Virus record (IMG/VR): IMGVR_UViG_3300017917_002593
Location: 1-64,000 of that record
Source of the DNA: a virus
Length of the DNA stretch: 64,000 nucleotides
Direction: 5' to 3' (one strand)
Under the pieces are notes generated by a model, which ran no database searches, was not told the DNA's origin, and saw only the letters and a list, made by a program, of their open reading frames with translations. The translations under genes were made by a program, and so were the position numbers. Below, piece by piece: positions 10,974 to 19,744 of this stretch; the first letter of the stretch is position 1, and the number at the start of each line of letters is the position of its first letter.

Positions 10974-11408
10974 TTACCCAGCAAGGCCAACACGTTTGTC
11001 AAACGACAGAATCATACTTTCGCTGACATCAGTGCCTTTATAGGAAAGAGTTATTTCTAATACAAATCCATAATCTTGCTCAACGATATTAATCAGCGTA
11101 GGAATAACTCGAGGATCAGAATTTAAAATTCTATCTATGTCTGCAGATATTTGTTGCTTTACATTAGGTGTCAAAGGCTCGTATATCAAATCCCAAATCA
11201 CTGACCCAAAGGCAGGATTCATAATTCGCTCACCCTTACGAGTATTGAATTGATTTAAAATATCTTGCTTGATGAGGTCGTAGTCATAGAGCTTGACATT
11301 TGTAGTAGTTTCGTCGACTGTGCTAAAACCTTTATAGAACTGGCTGCTCTGTTGAGTAGTTACGTTATTAAGATTTGGCGGTGTAATGACAATGTTTTTA
11401 TAAGCCAT
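10974..11408 (-). CDS. 25: Baseplate wedge protein gp25 (GPW/gp25 family)
   Basis: 144 residues, close to the 132 of T4 gp25. The family core is clear: LNQFNTRKGERIMNPAFGS, then VIWDLIYEPLT with the conserved Glu-Pro, and a following helix QQISADIDRILNSDPRVIP. gp25 is the wedge component shared by contractile injection systems; it contacts gp6 and sheath and helps start sheath assembly. The gene follows the gp5-like gene by 15 bases. There is no clear Shine-Dalgarno sequence before the ATG; instead AATAAATA lies only five bases upstream, so the start region doubles as a late promoter motif. Confidence 0.93.
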   Translation of the reverse strand: MAYKNIVITPPNLNNVTTQQSSQFYKGFSTVDETTTNVKLYDYDLIKQDILNQFNTRKGERIMNPAFGSVIWDLIYEPLTPNVKQQISADIDRILNSDPRVIPTLINIVEQDYGFVLEITLSYKGTDVSESMILSFDKRVGLAG

Positions 11409-11413
11409 AACAA

Positions 11414-11421
11414 TATTTATT
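11414..11421 (-). promoter_or_regulatory. Late promoter motif AATAAATA abutting gene 25 start
   Basis: Minus-strand AATAAATA followed by TTGTT and then the ATG of gene 25. At this spacing a late transcript would be leaderless or nearly so. The same five-base spacing occurs before the gene at 30005. The motif could also be chance in AT-rich intergenic DNA. Confidence 0.4.
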
Positions 11422-11423
11422 CA

Positions 11424-13703
11424 TCATTTTACACCAGTTCTTATAGGATTTCCACTGCTGTCAGTGATTGGTGTGCCGTCTCCGCTCTGTACAATCTTGC
11501 CCTGCAACTGAGCAAGGAAGCAATAGTAGAATCCTTTCTTCTTGGCTTTAATATCAGGTGTGTTAAATCCAACAGCTTTACATGCAGCTTCAAAATATCC
11601 TGGATCAGTTTGTGCAGTTTTTACACGGTCTAACATATACTTGACGCTAACTTCGGCAGCTATAGTTGGATCCATTAACAGCTTAGGGTTGTTAATTAAA
11701 TCATGCCCTGCAAGCTGCCCGTACTTCGAGTAGTTTCCTCGGCCAGTTAATTGAATATAGCCGCGACCGATGTATTTTGCTCCGTCACCAGCTTCGGTAT
11801 TTCCAAGCCCTCTACCTTTAGCAGATTGATTTCCATATAAAAATTCAGGCAAACTATTGTTAGGATTACCAGAATATTTTTCAGCAAGCGCCCTATCACC
11901 TTTGAAGACGCTTGGGAATACTTGTAATAGTCTATCTGTTTTATAATTAAAATTTTCTTCGACTAATCGCCAACGACACTCTCCGCCAGCAATACCTAAT
12001 AAGGCAGCAACAGCATAGGGACTTGTAAGTCCAAATTTAGCACAGGCAGCTTTTAATGCAGCGATACCTGCGGCTGCTCCGCTATCTTTAATTTCTTTAG
12101 CAAACTCGATAGGACATGAACCCGGAACAGAGTCGGGTTGGTTAGCTGGCGGTTGTGTTCCAACATTTGGACTGTCAGCAACGCCTGCAGATGCTCGACT
12201 TTGTAAAGATGCATCAGTAGCCGCAGCAGAGAATCGTTGGGGATTGATGTTTTCGTGCTGATCCCACGGTTCGTGAGTAGGAACACGTTGCATAATACTT
12301 TGAATAGGGTCAGCTTTATAAAATTGCCCGTTTTCCCATCCTGCAGACTTTGCTCTGTTAGGTAAAGAATATAAAGGCAGATCAGGTGGAACACTGGCTT
12401 GTTCAGCCGCCTCGGCTGCTTCAGCTGCCGGACCGTTCATGTGAATCTGTGCGGCAGTTTCATAATAATTGCCAGCGGCGCCAACATGGAAACTTGCACC
12501 TGTACTCTGTCTCATGTTTCCTTCTGAAGCAAGATTCATTGTTCCGTTAGTTGAAAATTTAAAATTTGCGCCGCCTAACATTTCGTAATCGCCAATTATC
12601 GACAATTTACTTTCTGCGCCAACTGTTTCGTCTTTGGTCTTAGAAAATACAATTTTTGCTTCGCTATCAACTGACAAGAAATAATGCCCTGCAACGTTGG
12701 TTTCCATATGTTGTATTGCACGGATGTTAACATTTCTGCCTGCTTCTAAATTAATATCGCGATCGGCACGAAAGTTAAAATCGTTCTCAGTGTGAATACT
12801 AACTGAATCTTGTGCATAGATATCAATCTTACCGTTGCTGGTTAATTCTATCCAAGCAGTTCCTTTGCTATTAGCAATATAAATTAAGTCTTGACTGTTG
12901 TGAAGGAGGATCTGATGACCTGTTCTGGTACGAATTCTAACAAGTTCATTTTCTCCGTTCTTGTCGCCATCGTCCATTACAAACTGTGTTCCACCTAATC
13001 TCGATACAGGTTTAGTAGCAACTCGTTCGTAGCCAACATAGCCCTTTTTACCGTTAGGATCAAGCGGGCCAGGAGTACTAATACCAAATACCATACTTGG
13101 AACTTCTCGTCGAGCACCGCTGGTAGTTGTACCTCTAATAGTATCTGTTAGCAAGCCTTGCGCCAATAATCTATCAGCAAAAGGATGTACTGGTTTTGTA
13201 AACGATTCGGGATTGCTGGTTGCACTAAGGTCCCTTCCTTTCTTTAAGAACTCGCCTACTGGGACGTTTCTTGTTCCGTATTTTCTTTCTTGTTCAGAGG
13301 TCATTGCAGATTGTTGGCTTGCTGCAATACCAGGAATCATGTGATTCTGAAAAGGATCAGGTACACAACCTATCCAATAACCTGCATTTGGTTCGCCGTC
13401 AATAAAGATACACATTACTGTTGTGCCAATGTCAGGCGGAACAAACCACATTCCGTAACTTTTCTGTACATCATTAAAGTCTGCAGAATTAGTACCTTCG
13501 TCTCTAATAGAAGTAACACCGTAGAACGGACTCATGTATTGAACAACAAAAGTTTCATTCTGCAATGCAAGTTCGCCCATTGACGACTTAACTAAAGAAA
13601 CTTCTAATCCGCCCATTTTAGAAGGATCGAGATAGTTGGTTACAACGCCCAACCACGGACCAGGATGAGGTAATTTATGTCTGCTTCTTTTTTGAATACT
13701 CAT
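11424..13703 (-). CDS. 5: Baseplate hub spike, gp5/VgrG-type, with C-terminal GH19 lysozyme domain
   Basis: 759 residues. Residues about 10-125 look like the gp5/VgrG OB-fold (HPGPWLGVVTNYLDPSKMGG, later GEPNAGYWIGCVPDPF). Residues about 255-400 are a run of short beta strands (GKIDIYAQDSVSIHTEN, DRDINLEAGRNVNIRA), fitting the triple-stranded spike helix. The last 230 residues carry a glycoside hydrolase family 19 domain: GGECRW with Glu near 575, a second Glu at 582/583 in LVEENFNY, and the hallmark KYIGRGYIQLTGRGNY at about 643-658. It would pierce the outer membrane and cut peptidoglycan during injection. In coliphage T4 gp5 the lysozyme is a different family (T4-type, GH24) and lies between the OB-fold and the spike; here it is GH19 and C-terminal. 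Two acidic and basic GH19 residues are intact, so activity is plausible. Confidence 0.88.
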   Translation of the reverse strand: MSIQKRSRHKLPHPGPWLGVVTNYLDPSKMGGLEVSLVKSSMGELALQNETFVVQYMSPFYGVTSIRDEGTNSADFNDVQKSYGMWFVPPDIGTTVMCIFIDGEPNAGYWIGCVPDPFQNHMIPGIAASQQSAMTSEQERKYGTRNVPVGEFLKKGRDLSATSNPESFTKPVHPFADRLLAQGLLTDTIRGTTTSGARREVPSMVFGISTPGPLDPNGKKGYVGYERVATKPVSRLGGTQFVMDDGDKNGENELVRIRTRTGHQILLHNSQDLIYIANSKGTAWIELTSNGKIDIYAQDSVSIHTENDFNFRADRDINLEAGRNVNIRAIQHMETNVAGHYFLSVDSEAKIVFSKTKDETVGAESKLSIIGDYEMLGGANFKFSTNGTMNLASEGNMRQSTGASFHVGAAGNYYETAAQIHMNGPAAEAAEAAEQASVPPDLPLYSLPNRAKSAGWENGQFYKADPIQSIMQRVPTHEPWDQHENINPQRFSAAATDASLQSRASAGVADSPNVGTQPPANQPDSVPGSCPIEFAKEIKDSGAAAGIAALKAACAKFGLTSPYAVAALLGIAGGECRWRLVEENFNYKTDRLLQVFPSVFKGDRALAEKYSGNPNNSLPEFLYGNQSAKGRGLGNTEAGDGAKYIGRGYIQLTGRGNYSKYGQLAGHDLINNPKLLMDPTIAAEVSVKYMLDRVKTAQTDPGYFEAACKAVGFNTPDIKAKKKGFYYCFLAQLQGKIVQSGDGTPITDSSGNPIRTGVK

Positions 13704-13707
13704 ATTA

Positions 13708-16700
13708 TTATTCTTCTAACGGTGGTAGGCCAAGTCTGCGGCGAACAATAGGGTCAGTTCCAGTGTAAACTGGTGCATTAGGATCGTTCAAACTATTTAC
13801 AGCATTGTTCATGTACTTTTCTAAGGGACTGGCTGACGACCCAGAGAGGCTTCCAAATTGGTTTGTTATACTCTTACCCATATTATCAAGTTGTGCAACT
13901 CCAGAGCCTGGGTTACCTAACATCTTTTGAACAGATGCAATTTGACTTTCTACTGATCCTTTAACGGATCCTACAATTCCGCTCAAGTTATTTTGAATCG
14001 AAGTTATTTTGCTTGAAGCAAGGTCTGCGGCCGATTTACCAAAAGCTCCAATTGATTCAAAAGGAGATTTAACTGTTGTAGATATGCCGCCAAATATTGC
14101 AGCATTTCTTAGAGCTTGATCGACAGGTATTCCTTTTTCTGTAGCATCTTGGATTACTTTAGCTCGCATCTCAGGCGACAACGAATCGCTCTTAGCAGGA
14201 GTAGGAATATCTGGAACAGGGGCTTTTACTCTTGGAGGAATAGCTGGAATATTTCCGAGTGCATCTTTTCCTATGTTGGCAAGGATAATTCCCTGATCCT
14301 TAACTTCTTTTATTGTTACATCGGCAGGCAATTTGTTTGCAACTTCTTGTAATTCTCCAATAACTTTACTGTCTAACTTGCCTGTAATTCCGGATAACTG
14401 AGCTGTATCAATCCCCAGTTTTTCTGCCATAGCGTTAGAATTATTTTCAAAACCTTTTAGATTAACACCAAACAACTCTGCATTTCTTAATGCTTGGTCT
14501 ACTGGAATTCCTTTTTCTGTAGCGTCTTGAATTATTGCAGACTTTTGTAAAGGCGTTAAACTACCAGACGCATTTGATGTAATGTTATCAATTTTTCCTT
14601 TGACATTATTAACCAGATCAGCTGCATTAAAAGATTTAATTGAGTTAATCGAATTTGAAACTAATGCCGATGCATCTGTTGCAAGATTGCCTGCGGACGC
14701 AGAAACACCTCCCACAACTTTAGATGTAGCATCTGAAACATTTTTAATTAACCCAGAAACAGATTGTGCATCAGATGTTTTTATTAAGTTTGATACATTA
14801 CCAGGTGCTATAGATTTAACTTGATTCTCAATCTGAGAAAGGGCAGCAGCACCTGCTAATGGATTTCCTGTCAACCCTGTTAGTGCTCCCACATTAATAG
14901 GTATTCCTTTAGATAAAGGATTTATTCCGGTTAGTGCATCTCCTACACCTAAACCGTTTGCTAAGTTGTTGACTTGAGATAGCGCATTCATTCCGGGACC
15001 TAATGCGCCTGTAACTGTTTTTAAAGATAGATTGCCTTCCCCCAATAAATTTGCAAACTGTCCTGGGAGTCCTGTAGACGGCAGTCCTTTATCTAACCAG
15101 TTAACTAAACTGATTTCATTAGGTTTAATTCCAGCACGAGCAACATCTGCAGGAGCCTTATCAATAACTTGCTGCTCTCCTGGTTTAAGATCTTGAATGT
15201 ATTGTTGGGCATTAGTTTCTTTTAGTTTAGACTCGTCTGCTATTTGCCCACTGTATCGCATAATGTTCATTTTTTGTTTAAACGAGCCATCTCTTAAAGT
15301 GCTTTGACATTTTAATACTTGATAAACTCCGCTAAAAGGAACCGCAGTTTTACTAAATTTTGCTAAGCCTGTTTCTTCATCTATATCGATTGGATTTCTA
15401 AAATTAATTCTAACTACCACTGGTCCGTTATTAAAATTAGCTTCACCAGTTTGTGTAATTGCTATATCTTTTAAGGTAGGCAGATAGTTACCCATACCCC
15501 CTGTTGCAATATAAAAAGGATCCCCTAAAATTTCTATCTCGCCAGTAAGCATGTTTACGCTTTCTAATATGGCTTGATGAGCAGCGTAAGAAATTTGATA
15601 GTAAGGACTTTGTTGTATAGGTTGGCCGCGACCAGTTGTTGATCCTGCTTCACCAGTTGGCAACATTGGAGCTCTATCATTTTGATCCTTAGCTGCATCT
15701 TTAGCTCCATTAGTTGGCGCTTTAACTACTACATCATTAGATGCGGCAACGGCCCTTGAAGTATCTGATTTGTCGTTATTACCCATCTTAGGGTTTGCTG
15801 CCTGAAAAAATAGGTTATTAAAATTTAATCTAAAACTAAGAACATCAATATTCTTGCCTGTGTAAAGGTAATTGTAAACACGCTTAACGTATTTTTTCAT
15901 CTTGTCAGCTTTAAAATTAGAATTTTGTTGGCCGGGAATTTTAGAATAATGAACTTTGTACGGACAGACAATATACTGATATGTAAATCTTTGCTGATTA
16001 AACGTTGTATCCATTTGACGTGGAATAGTATTGATCATTATTTGAAAATAATCAATCATTCCGTCGCCATTTTTTGCATCTTCTATTTTATCTAACACTC
16101 CTTTGAAATATTCACTATCTCGAATAACAGCTTCTATTATTTCATGTATGTTAGAATCTTTAGCAAATTGAATTTGATTCTTTAAAACAGGTGCATCTAA
16201 TCTACGAGGATCAGCGGCAGATCCGCGCCCACCTCCTGCAGATGTTGCATCAGCAGTTTGTTCAATAGGAGGAAATTTATAAACTGCATTTGATCTTAAA
16301 ACATCATTAATTTTAGCCTCAGCGATTGGAGTTGCAACTGTTTCAACTTTTAGGCTATCTCCTGATTTAGGCATTCCAGGAAAGAAAACTTGATACTCAT
16401 CAAAGATTTTTGCAGCCTCAGAAGTTTTTTCTTTAGCAGCACGTTCTTGAGTGCTTTTGTTAATTCCTTCAAATAGATTTTCGATAACTTCTTTTACAGT
16501 ATCTCCGCCGAAAGAAATATCGGTATAGATAACGTTTGGATTTGCAAAAGCAGCTTCGTTAAATGGTACAGCAGAAACACGGTAACGAGTACCTGTTTCA
16601 GTTACTTCCATTTCAGTGCCAGTAAGTTTAATAGGAAAAAATCTTGTAGCATCAATAACTTCTGCATCTGCTACTGGGTCGACGACATCGTCAGGATACC

Positions 16701-17202
16701 CTACAAAATCTAAACGAATAACATAGCAAGCATTAAGATACCCAGTCCACCCGGCAGCAAGAGCAGACACATGCAATGCTTCAATAAAACCGTTCGCACT
16801 CATCGGCTCAAAAATTTCAAACTTTACTTTAGTAGCGATTGCAGGGCCTGTTTGTTTGTTAGGTGCTAAAAGCGTTTCGACTTCTAACCCGTCAATAAAG
16901 AGATCAAATTTTCCAGGACTTACCTTGTTAAATTCTTGAACTGCACTTTTAGAATTGGCTGCATCTTTTGATGCATACACTTGATCAGATATAGCAGTAG
17001 CAGTTTTTCCTTTTGATGCTGCTACAACATATTTTAATTTTTTATCTCTATATAATTTAGGATTTTTTAAGTCATCAGGTGTTAACGCACCTAATGTAAT
17101 ATTGTAGGTAACGTTTCTATAACGATTTAAAACATTTTCAGTTTCGCCAGGAGTTGTACTTGGCGACTTATTTGAAAAAGATGCTGAGCCAGTATCAATC
17201 AT
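13708..17202 (-). CDS. Large baseplate hub protein, gp27-like candidate
   Basis: 1164 residues. It lies directly before the gp5-like spike gene (four bases between), where hub proteins are expected. The N-terminal half has strand-rich stretches such as KFDLFIDGLEVETLL and KVKFEIFEPMSANG, and a later phrase GEIEILGDPFYIATGGMG, reminiscent of gp27/late-control-D hub proteins in which a DP(F/R)YI turn is common. The C-terminal third is low-complexity helical, rich in Ala, Ser, Asn and Gly. It contains a duplicated unit: IQDATEKGIPVDQALRNA occurs near residues 890-910 and again near 1015-1035, each after a short (L/S)P(L/E) helix. The assignment as hub is from position and weak motifs; a marine-phage structural protein without a T4 counterpart is also possible. 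Confidence 0.6.
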   Translation of the reverse strand: MIDTGSASFSNKSPSTTPGETENVLNRYRNVTYNITLGALTPDDLKNPKLYRDKKLKYVVAASKGKTATAISDQVYASKDAANSKSAVQEFNKVSPGKFDLFIDGLEVETLLAPNKQTGPAIATKVKFEIFEPMSANGFIEALHVSALAAGWTGYLNACYVIRLDFVGYPDDVVDPVADAEVIDATRFFPIKLTGTEMEVTETGTRYRVSAVPFNEAAFANPNVIYTDISFGGDTVKEVIENLFEGINKSTQERAAKEKTSEAAKIFDEYQVFFPGMPKSGDSLKVETVATPIAEAKINDVLRSNAVYKFPPIEQTADATSAGGGRGSAADPRRLDAPVLKNQIQFAKDSNIHEIIEAVIRDSEYFKGVLDKIEDAKNGDGMIDYFQIMINTIPRQMDTTFNQQRFTYQYIVCPYKVHYSKIPGQQNSNFKADKMKKYVKRVYNYLYTGKNIDVLSFRLNFNNLFFQAANPKMGNNDKSDTSRAVAASNDVVVKAPTNGAKDAAKDQNDRAPMLPTGEAGSTTGRGQPIQQSPYYQISYAAHQAILESVNMLTGEIEILGDPFYIATGGMGNYLPTLKDIAITQTGEANFNNGPVVVRINFRNPIDIDEETGLAKFSKTAVPFSGVYQVLKCQSTLRDGSFKQKMNIMRYSGQIADESKLKETNAQQYIQDLKPGEQQVIDKAPADVARAGIKPNEISLVNWLDKGLPSTGLPGQFANLLGEGNLSLKTVTGALGPGMNALSQVNNLANGLGVGDALTGINPLSKGIPINVGALTGLTGNPLAGAAALSQIENQVKSIAPGNVSNLIKTSDAQSVSGLIKNVSDATSKVVGGVSASAGNLATDASALVSNSINSIKSFNAADLVNNVKGKIDNITSNASGSLTPLQKSAIIQDATEKGIPVDQALRNAELFGVNLKGFENNSNAMAEKLGIDTAQLSGITGKLDSKVIGELQEVANKLPADVTIKEVKDQGIILANIGKDALGNIPAIPPRVKAPVPDIPTPAKSDSLSPEMRAKVIQDATEKGIPVDQALRNAAIFGGISTTVKSPFESIGAFGKSAADLASSKITSIQNNLSGIVGSVKGSVESQIASVQKMLGNPGSGVAQLDNMGKSITNQFGSLSGSSASPLEKYMNNAVNSLNDPNAPVYTGTDPIVRRRLGLPPLEE
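14095..14560 (-). repeat. Internal duplication in hub gene
   Basis: Two related segments, at about 14097-14170 and 14477-14550, encode the same phrase IQDATEKGIPVDQALRNA followed by xxFG. They differ at many third-codon positions, so the duplication is not recent. Confidence 0.85.
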
Positions 17203-17203
17203 A

Positions 17204-17497
17204 TTACAAACCTAACACAGAATTGATAGTTGATAGCTTTGGCAGATAAATTTTTTGGCCGGGTATCATATCAAAGACAGGGTCTTTAATAATATTTTTG
17301 TTTCTAACAGCAAAAACCCACCAAAGATTTACATCGTCATAGAGATCGTATGCAAGAAGGTCGGGCCTATTAGCATATTGTTGAGTTACTGTGAATAAAA
17401 TATCATCGTCTTGAGCAGGTAAATTTCTTAGCGTTAAAAGATCAAGGTAAGATCCATTTAAATTTGTTTCGTAGTAAGGGCTTGATTTGTTATACAT
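17204..17497 (-). CDS. 53: Baseplate wedge protein gp53-like, short form
   Basis: 97 residues; coliphage gp53 has 196. The segment DLLAYDLYDDVNLWWVFAVR and following NKNIIKDPVFDMIPGQKIYLP fits the gp53 pattern (a YxxYGxPxLYWVLLxxN-like core) ending in a LysM-like I(I/M)PGQxIxLP phrase. In T4, gp53 clamps neighbouring wedges together. The start ATG overlaps the stop of the upstream gene at 17497, and the stop is one base from the hub gene start, so the three genes are translationally linked. The family call is moderate because the protein is short. Confidence 0.68.
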   Translation of the reverse strand: MYNKSSPYYETNLNGSYLDLLTLRNLPAQDDDILFTVTQQYANRPDLLAYDLYDDVNLWWVFAVRNKNIIKDPVFDMIPGQKIYLPKLSTINSVLGL

Positions 17498-18684
17498 TAT
17501 AGATATCCTTGTCCTCTTAGATCGCCTTTAATCCATTTATCAACTGAGAAATCTTGCATTTCTCTTCTGCTATACATAGGGTTTAGTGTAACTGAAAGAG
17601 TTGATATTGTAGGAACTAAAGTATTTTTATATTCGCCTTTAACGGCCATATAGTCAACATTGTCGGGCAAATCAAATTTAAAATTAGCAATAACAACAGG
17701 AACATTTCTCAACATGAAGTCACCGTAGGCTTCTAAACGACAAACTGGCGGAGGACTACCGGCATCTGTATCAGATCCCCAGCGCATCTTTGTAAGGCTT
17801 CTTAACAAGTGAACTATGCCTAACCATATCTTGCCTTCTTTTTCGTTTTGTACGGTAAACTTTCCGGTAATGCTAATTGGACCAACTTGACTGTTTTTAT
17901 AAAAATACTGGGTGTAATTACTATGAACAGGATTAACGGTTCCGTATACTGCTTGATTATCGTAGCTGATAGACGGAGTGTATGGAAATAAAATTCCTCC
18001 AAAATCATTAAGTATTCCAGACGGGCCAGCGGCAAGCCCTTTAAGATAAGACTTAGGTGTACGAATGATAACCCTTAAATCTTTTGTCTCTGCCCATTCT
18101 GCAGATGCTCTGGAAATACTTCTCGACCTTTCTGCACCGGCAGGAACTCCGCTTCGGTTTTCTTTAGAATACTCTTCCGAACTAACATCAATTGATGGTG
18201 TCGAGGAAATCTTTCCTTCAGAATCAGTTACTAACGTTGATCCATCGTCAAATGTTTGAACTGAACTTCCGTCGTCAAACACCTGTGTTGAAGGATCAGG
18301 AATTCTGGTAGTGTCTGCATATTTTTCAGCAGTGTCAGCATCCGACTTAGATTCATTAGTAGCTTCGGGAGATTTAATAGTTGATGTAGGTTCGGCTGCT
18401 TTAGCGGCAGCAGCTTCATCTGCAACAACTTTGGCTTCAGCTGCTTTAGCTTCTTTAAGTTCGGACGCAATTGATGTGAGCCTTTGATTTTCTGCATTAA
18501 ATGCCAGTCGAGCAGCTTCAACATCACCCGATGCCGATAAGGCATTTCTCTCAGCCTCTGTACCGTTAATGTATTCAGCAGATTGAGCAACTAAAGTTTG
18601 AGCAGCCGTAAGAGCTTGCCGCTTTGCTAAAACTATCTGATATTGTGCTTCCCATTGTGCATCTAATTCTGCGGATGTGGCCAT
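17497..18684 (-). CDS. 48: Tail-tube/baseplate junction protein, gp48/gp54-like
   Basis: 395 residues in two parts. The first 200 are low complexity: an Ala/Glu/Lys helix predicted to coil (residues about 1-100), then a Ser/Thr/Asp linker with a tandem FDDGSS/FDDGST. The last 195 form the conserved core: GGILFPYTPSISYDNQAVYG, GPISITGKFTVQNEKEGKIW, HLLRSLTKMRWG and CRLEAYGDFMLRNVPVVI. I associate this core with cyanophage proteins annotated as gp48 baseplate tail-tube cap, but gp54 or another tube-proximal protein cannot be excluded. It is the first gene of the minus-strand baseplate operon, with AGGGGA as ribosome site and a GTTAAATA late promoter about 20 bases before the ATG. Confidence 0.6.
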   Translation of the reverse strand: MATSAELDAQWEAQYQIVLAKRQALTAAQTLVAQSAEYINGTEAERNALSASGDVEAARLAFNAENQRLTSIASELKEAKAAEAKVVADEAAAAKAAEPTSTIKSPEATNESKSDADTAEKYADTTRIPDPSTQVFDDGSSVQTFDDGSTLVTDSEGKISSTPSIDVSSEEYSKENRSGVPAGAERSRSISRASAEWAETKDLRVIIRTPKSYLKGLAAGPSGILNDFGGILFPYTPSISYDNQAVYGTVNPVHSNYTQYFYKNSQVGPISITGKFTVQNEKEGKIWLGIVHLLRSLTKMRWGSDTDAGSPPPVCRLEAYGDFMLRNVPVVIANFKFDLPDNVDYMAVKGEYKNTLVPTISTLSVTLNPMYSRREMQDFSVDKWIKGDLRGQGYL

Positions 18685-18704
18685 AAATATGTTCCCCTAT
18701 ACCT

Positions 18705-18712
18705 TATTTAAC
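18705..18712 (-). promoter_or_regulatory. Late promoter motif GTTAAATA of baseplate operon
   Basis: Minus strand GTTAAATA, about 20 bases before the ATG at 18684. The same variant GTTAAATA is used before the gene at 34477. It shares a 107-base intergenic space with the opposite-facing early-type promoter of gene 55. Confidence 0.55.
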
Positions 18713-18737
18713 CATTCTAAAAACCAGCATTTTATGG

Positions 18738-18767
18738 TTGACACCGGTGTTGCAAAAATGCTACACT
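18738..18767 (+). promoter_or_regulatory. Sigma-70-type promoter of gene 55 with internal palindrome
   Basis: TTGACA at 18738-18743 and TACACT at 18762-18767 are separated by 18 bases. This is the best host-type promoter seen in the window and lies 25 bases before the gene 55 start. The 10-bp perfect palindrome ACACCGGTGT (18741-18750) overlaps the -35 box and spacer and may be an operator. Confidence 0.7.
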
Positions 18768-18791
18768 AACCCAAAGAGGAGACCACGATAG

Positions 18792-19697
18792 ATGGCCATG
18801 ACAATATCACCTACTGGACGCAAAGTTCGGTACTTAAACAATAGAGATTTATTAGCAGAAATACACAAAAGTAAAAACAGTTTTAGTAGCTTTACCAAGC
18901 CAGAATACGGTCAACACGATATAATTGTAACCAGTGTAGACAAAATAAACAGACTGACGCTTGCAGAAGCTAAAAGAAATCGTGCCAAACGTTTAGGGCT
19001 AATTGCTTTTAATGCGGCAAGACTTGCAGGAGATAAAAAGATCAAACTTGCAGAATGCACCGCAGATTATACAACTATTAAAAAAATTGATGTAGTATTT
19101 CGAGTTATGACATTTGATCATATTCCGTCAGCGCCAGGAAGAAAGAAAACAGTAAAAAATACAGCCGATGCACATGACAAGGTAAATTTTCCTCCATTCC
19201 AACATTGGAAATATGACGAAAACGATCAATTAATTTGTGTAGGGAAAAGTCACTGGAAGGGACCTGTAGACACCGGGCACTTTTCAAAAGATCACGGTAG
19301 GATTACCGAAGATCTCGGAAGAATGTTTATTAAACTAAGCGAGCGTTACGCTCAAAGAAGTAACTGGCGCGGTTATACTTACAACGAAGAAATGCGCGGA
19401 CAGGCAATTTTGCAGCTCAGCCAGATTGGATTACAATTTGACGAATCAAAATCAGAAAATCCATTTGCCTATTACACTGCTGCGGTAACCAACAGCTTTA
19501 CCAGAGTTCTTAATATTGAAAAGAAAATGCAAAATATTAGAGACGATGTATTAGAAGTACACGGCCTAACTCCAAGTTCCACTCGCCAATATCGAGACGA
19601 ATATGCAGAAGAAACTGCACGACAGGCAGAGCTATATAAGAAGTTTAGGATGCCCAAGTCGGAAGAAACGGACACAGAAGAGGAAGACGGGGCTTGA
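18792..19697 (+). CDS. 55: Late-transcription sigma factor gp55
   Basis: 301 residues; coliphage gp55 has 185. The N-terminus RYLNNRDLLAEIHKSK matches the T4 opening YVNNKELLQAI, and residues about 150-230 (LSERYAQRSNWRGYTYNEEM, then GLQFDESKSENPFAYYTAAV) match the T4 core LSKRFNFSGYT ... NFDETKYKNPHAYITQA. gp55 binds host RNA polymerase and recognises the TATAAATA -10 element of late genes. Between these two blocks sits an extra stretch of about 115 residues (roughly 30-145) not present in T4. The C-terminus is acidic (SEETDTEEEDGA) and lacks the hydrophobic SLDFLYE-like clamp-binding tail known from T4. Start chosen at 18792 because AGAGGAG lies about ten bases upstream; the ATG at 18798 is an alternative. 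Confidence 0.88.
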   Translation: MAMTISPTGRKVRYLNNRDLLAEIHKSKNSFSSFTKPEYGQHDIIVTSVDKINRLTLAEAKRNRAKRLGLIAFNAARLAGDKKIKLAECTADYTTIKKIDVVFRVMTFDHIPSAPGRKKTVKNTADAHDKVNFPPFQHWKYDENDQLICVGKSHWKGPVDTGHFSKDHGRITEDLGRMFIKLSERYAQRSNWRGYTYNEEMRGQAILQLSQIGLQFDESKSENPFAYYTAAVTNSFTRVLNIEKKMQNIRDDVLEVHGLTPSSTRQYRDEYAEETARQAELYKKFRMPKSEETDTEEEDGA

Positions 19698-19723
19698 TTT
19701 TTATTACATTGCCTTGCTATACT
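19694..19723 (+). promoter_or_regulatory. Sigma-70-type promoter of the 47/46 operon
   Basis: TTGATT at 19694-19699 and TATACT at 19718-19723 with an 18-base spacer, the same spacer length as the gene 55 promoter. The -35 box overlaps the end of gene 55. The ATG of gene 47 is 21 bases past the -10 box, with GGAG between. Confidence 0.6.
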
Positions 19724-19744
19724 GTTAGTAGGAGATACTAACTA

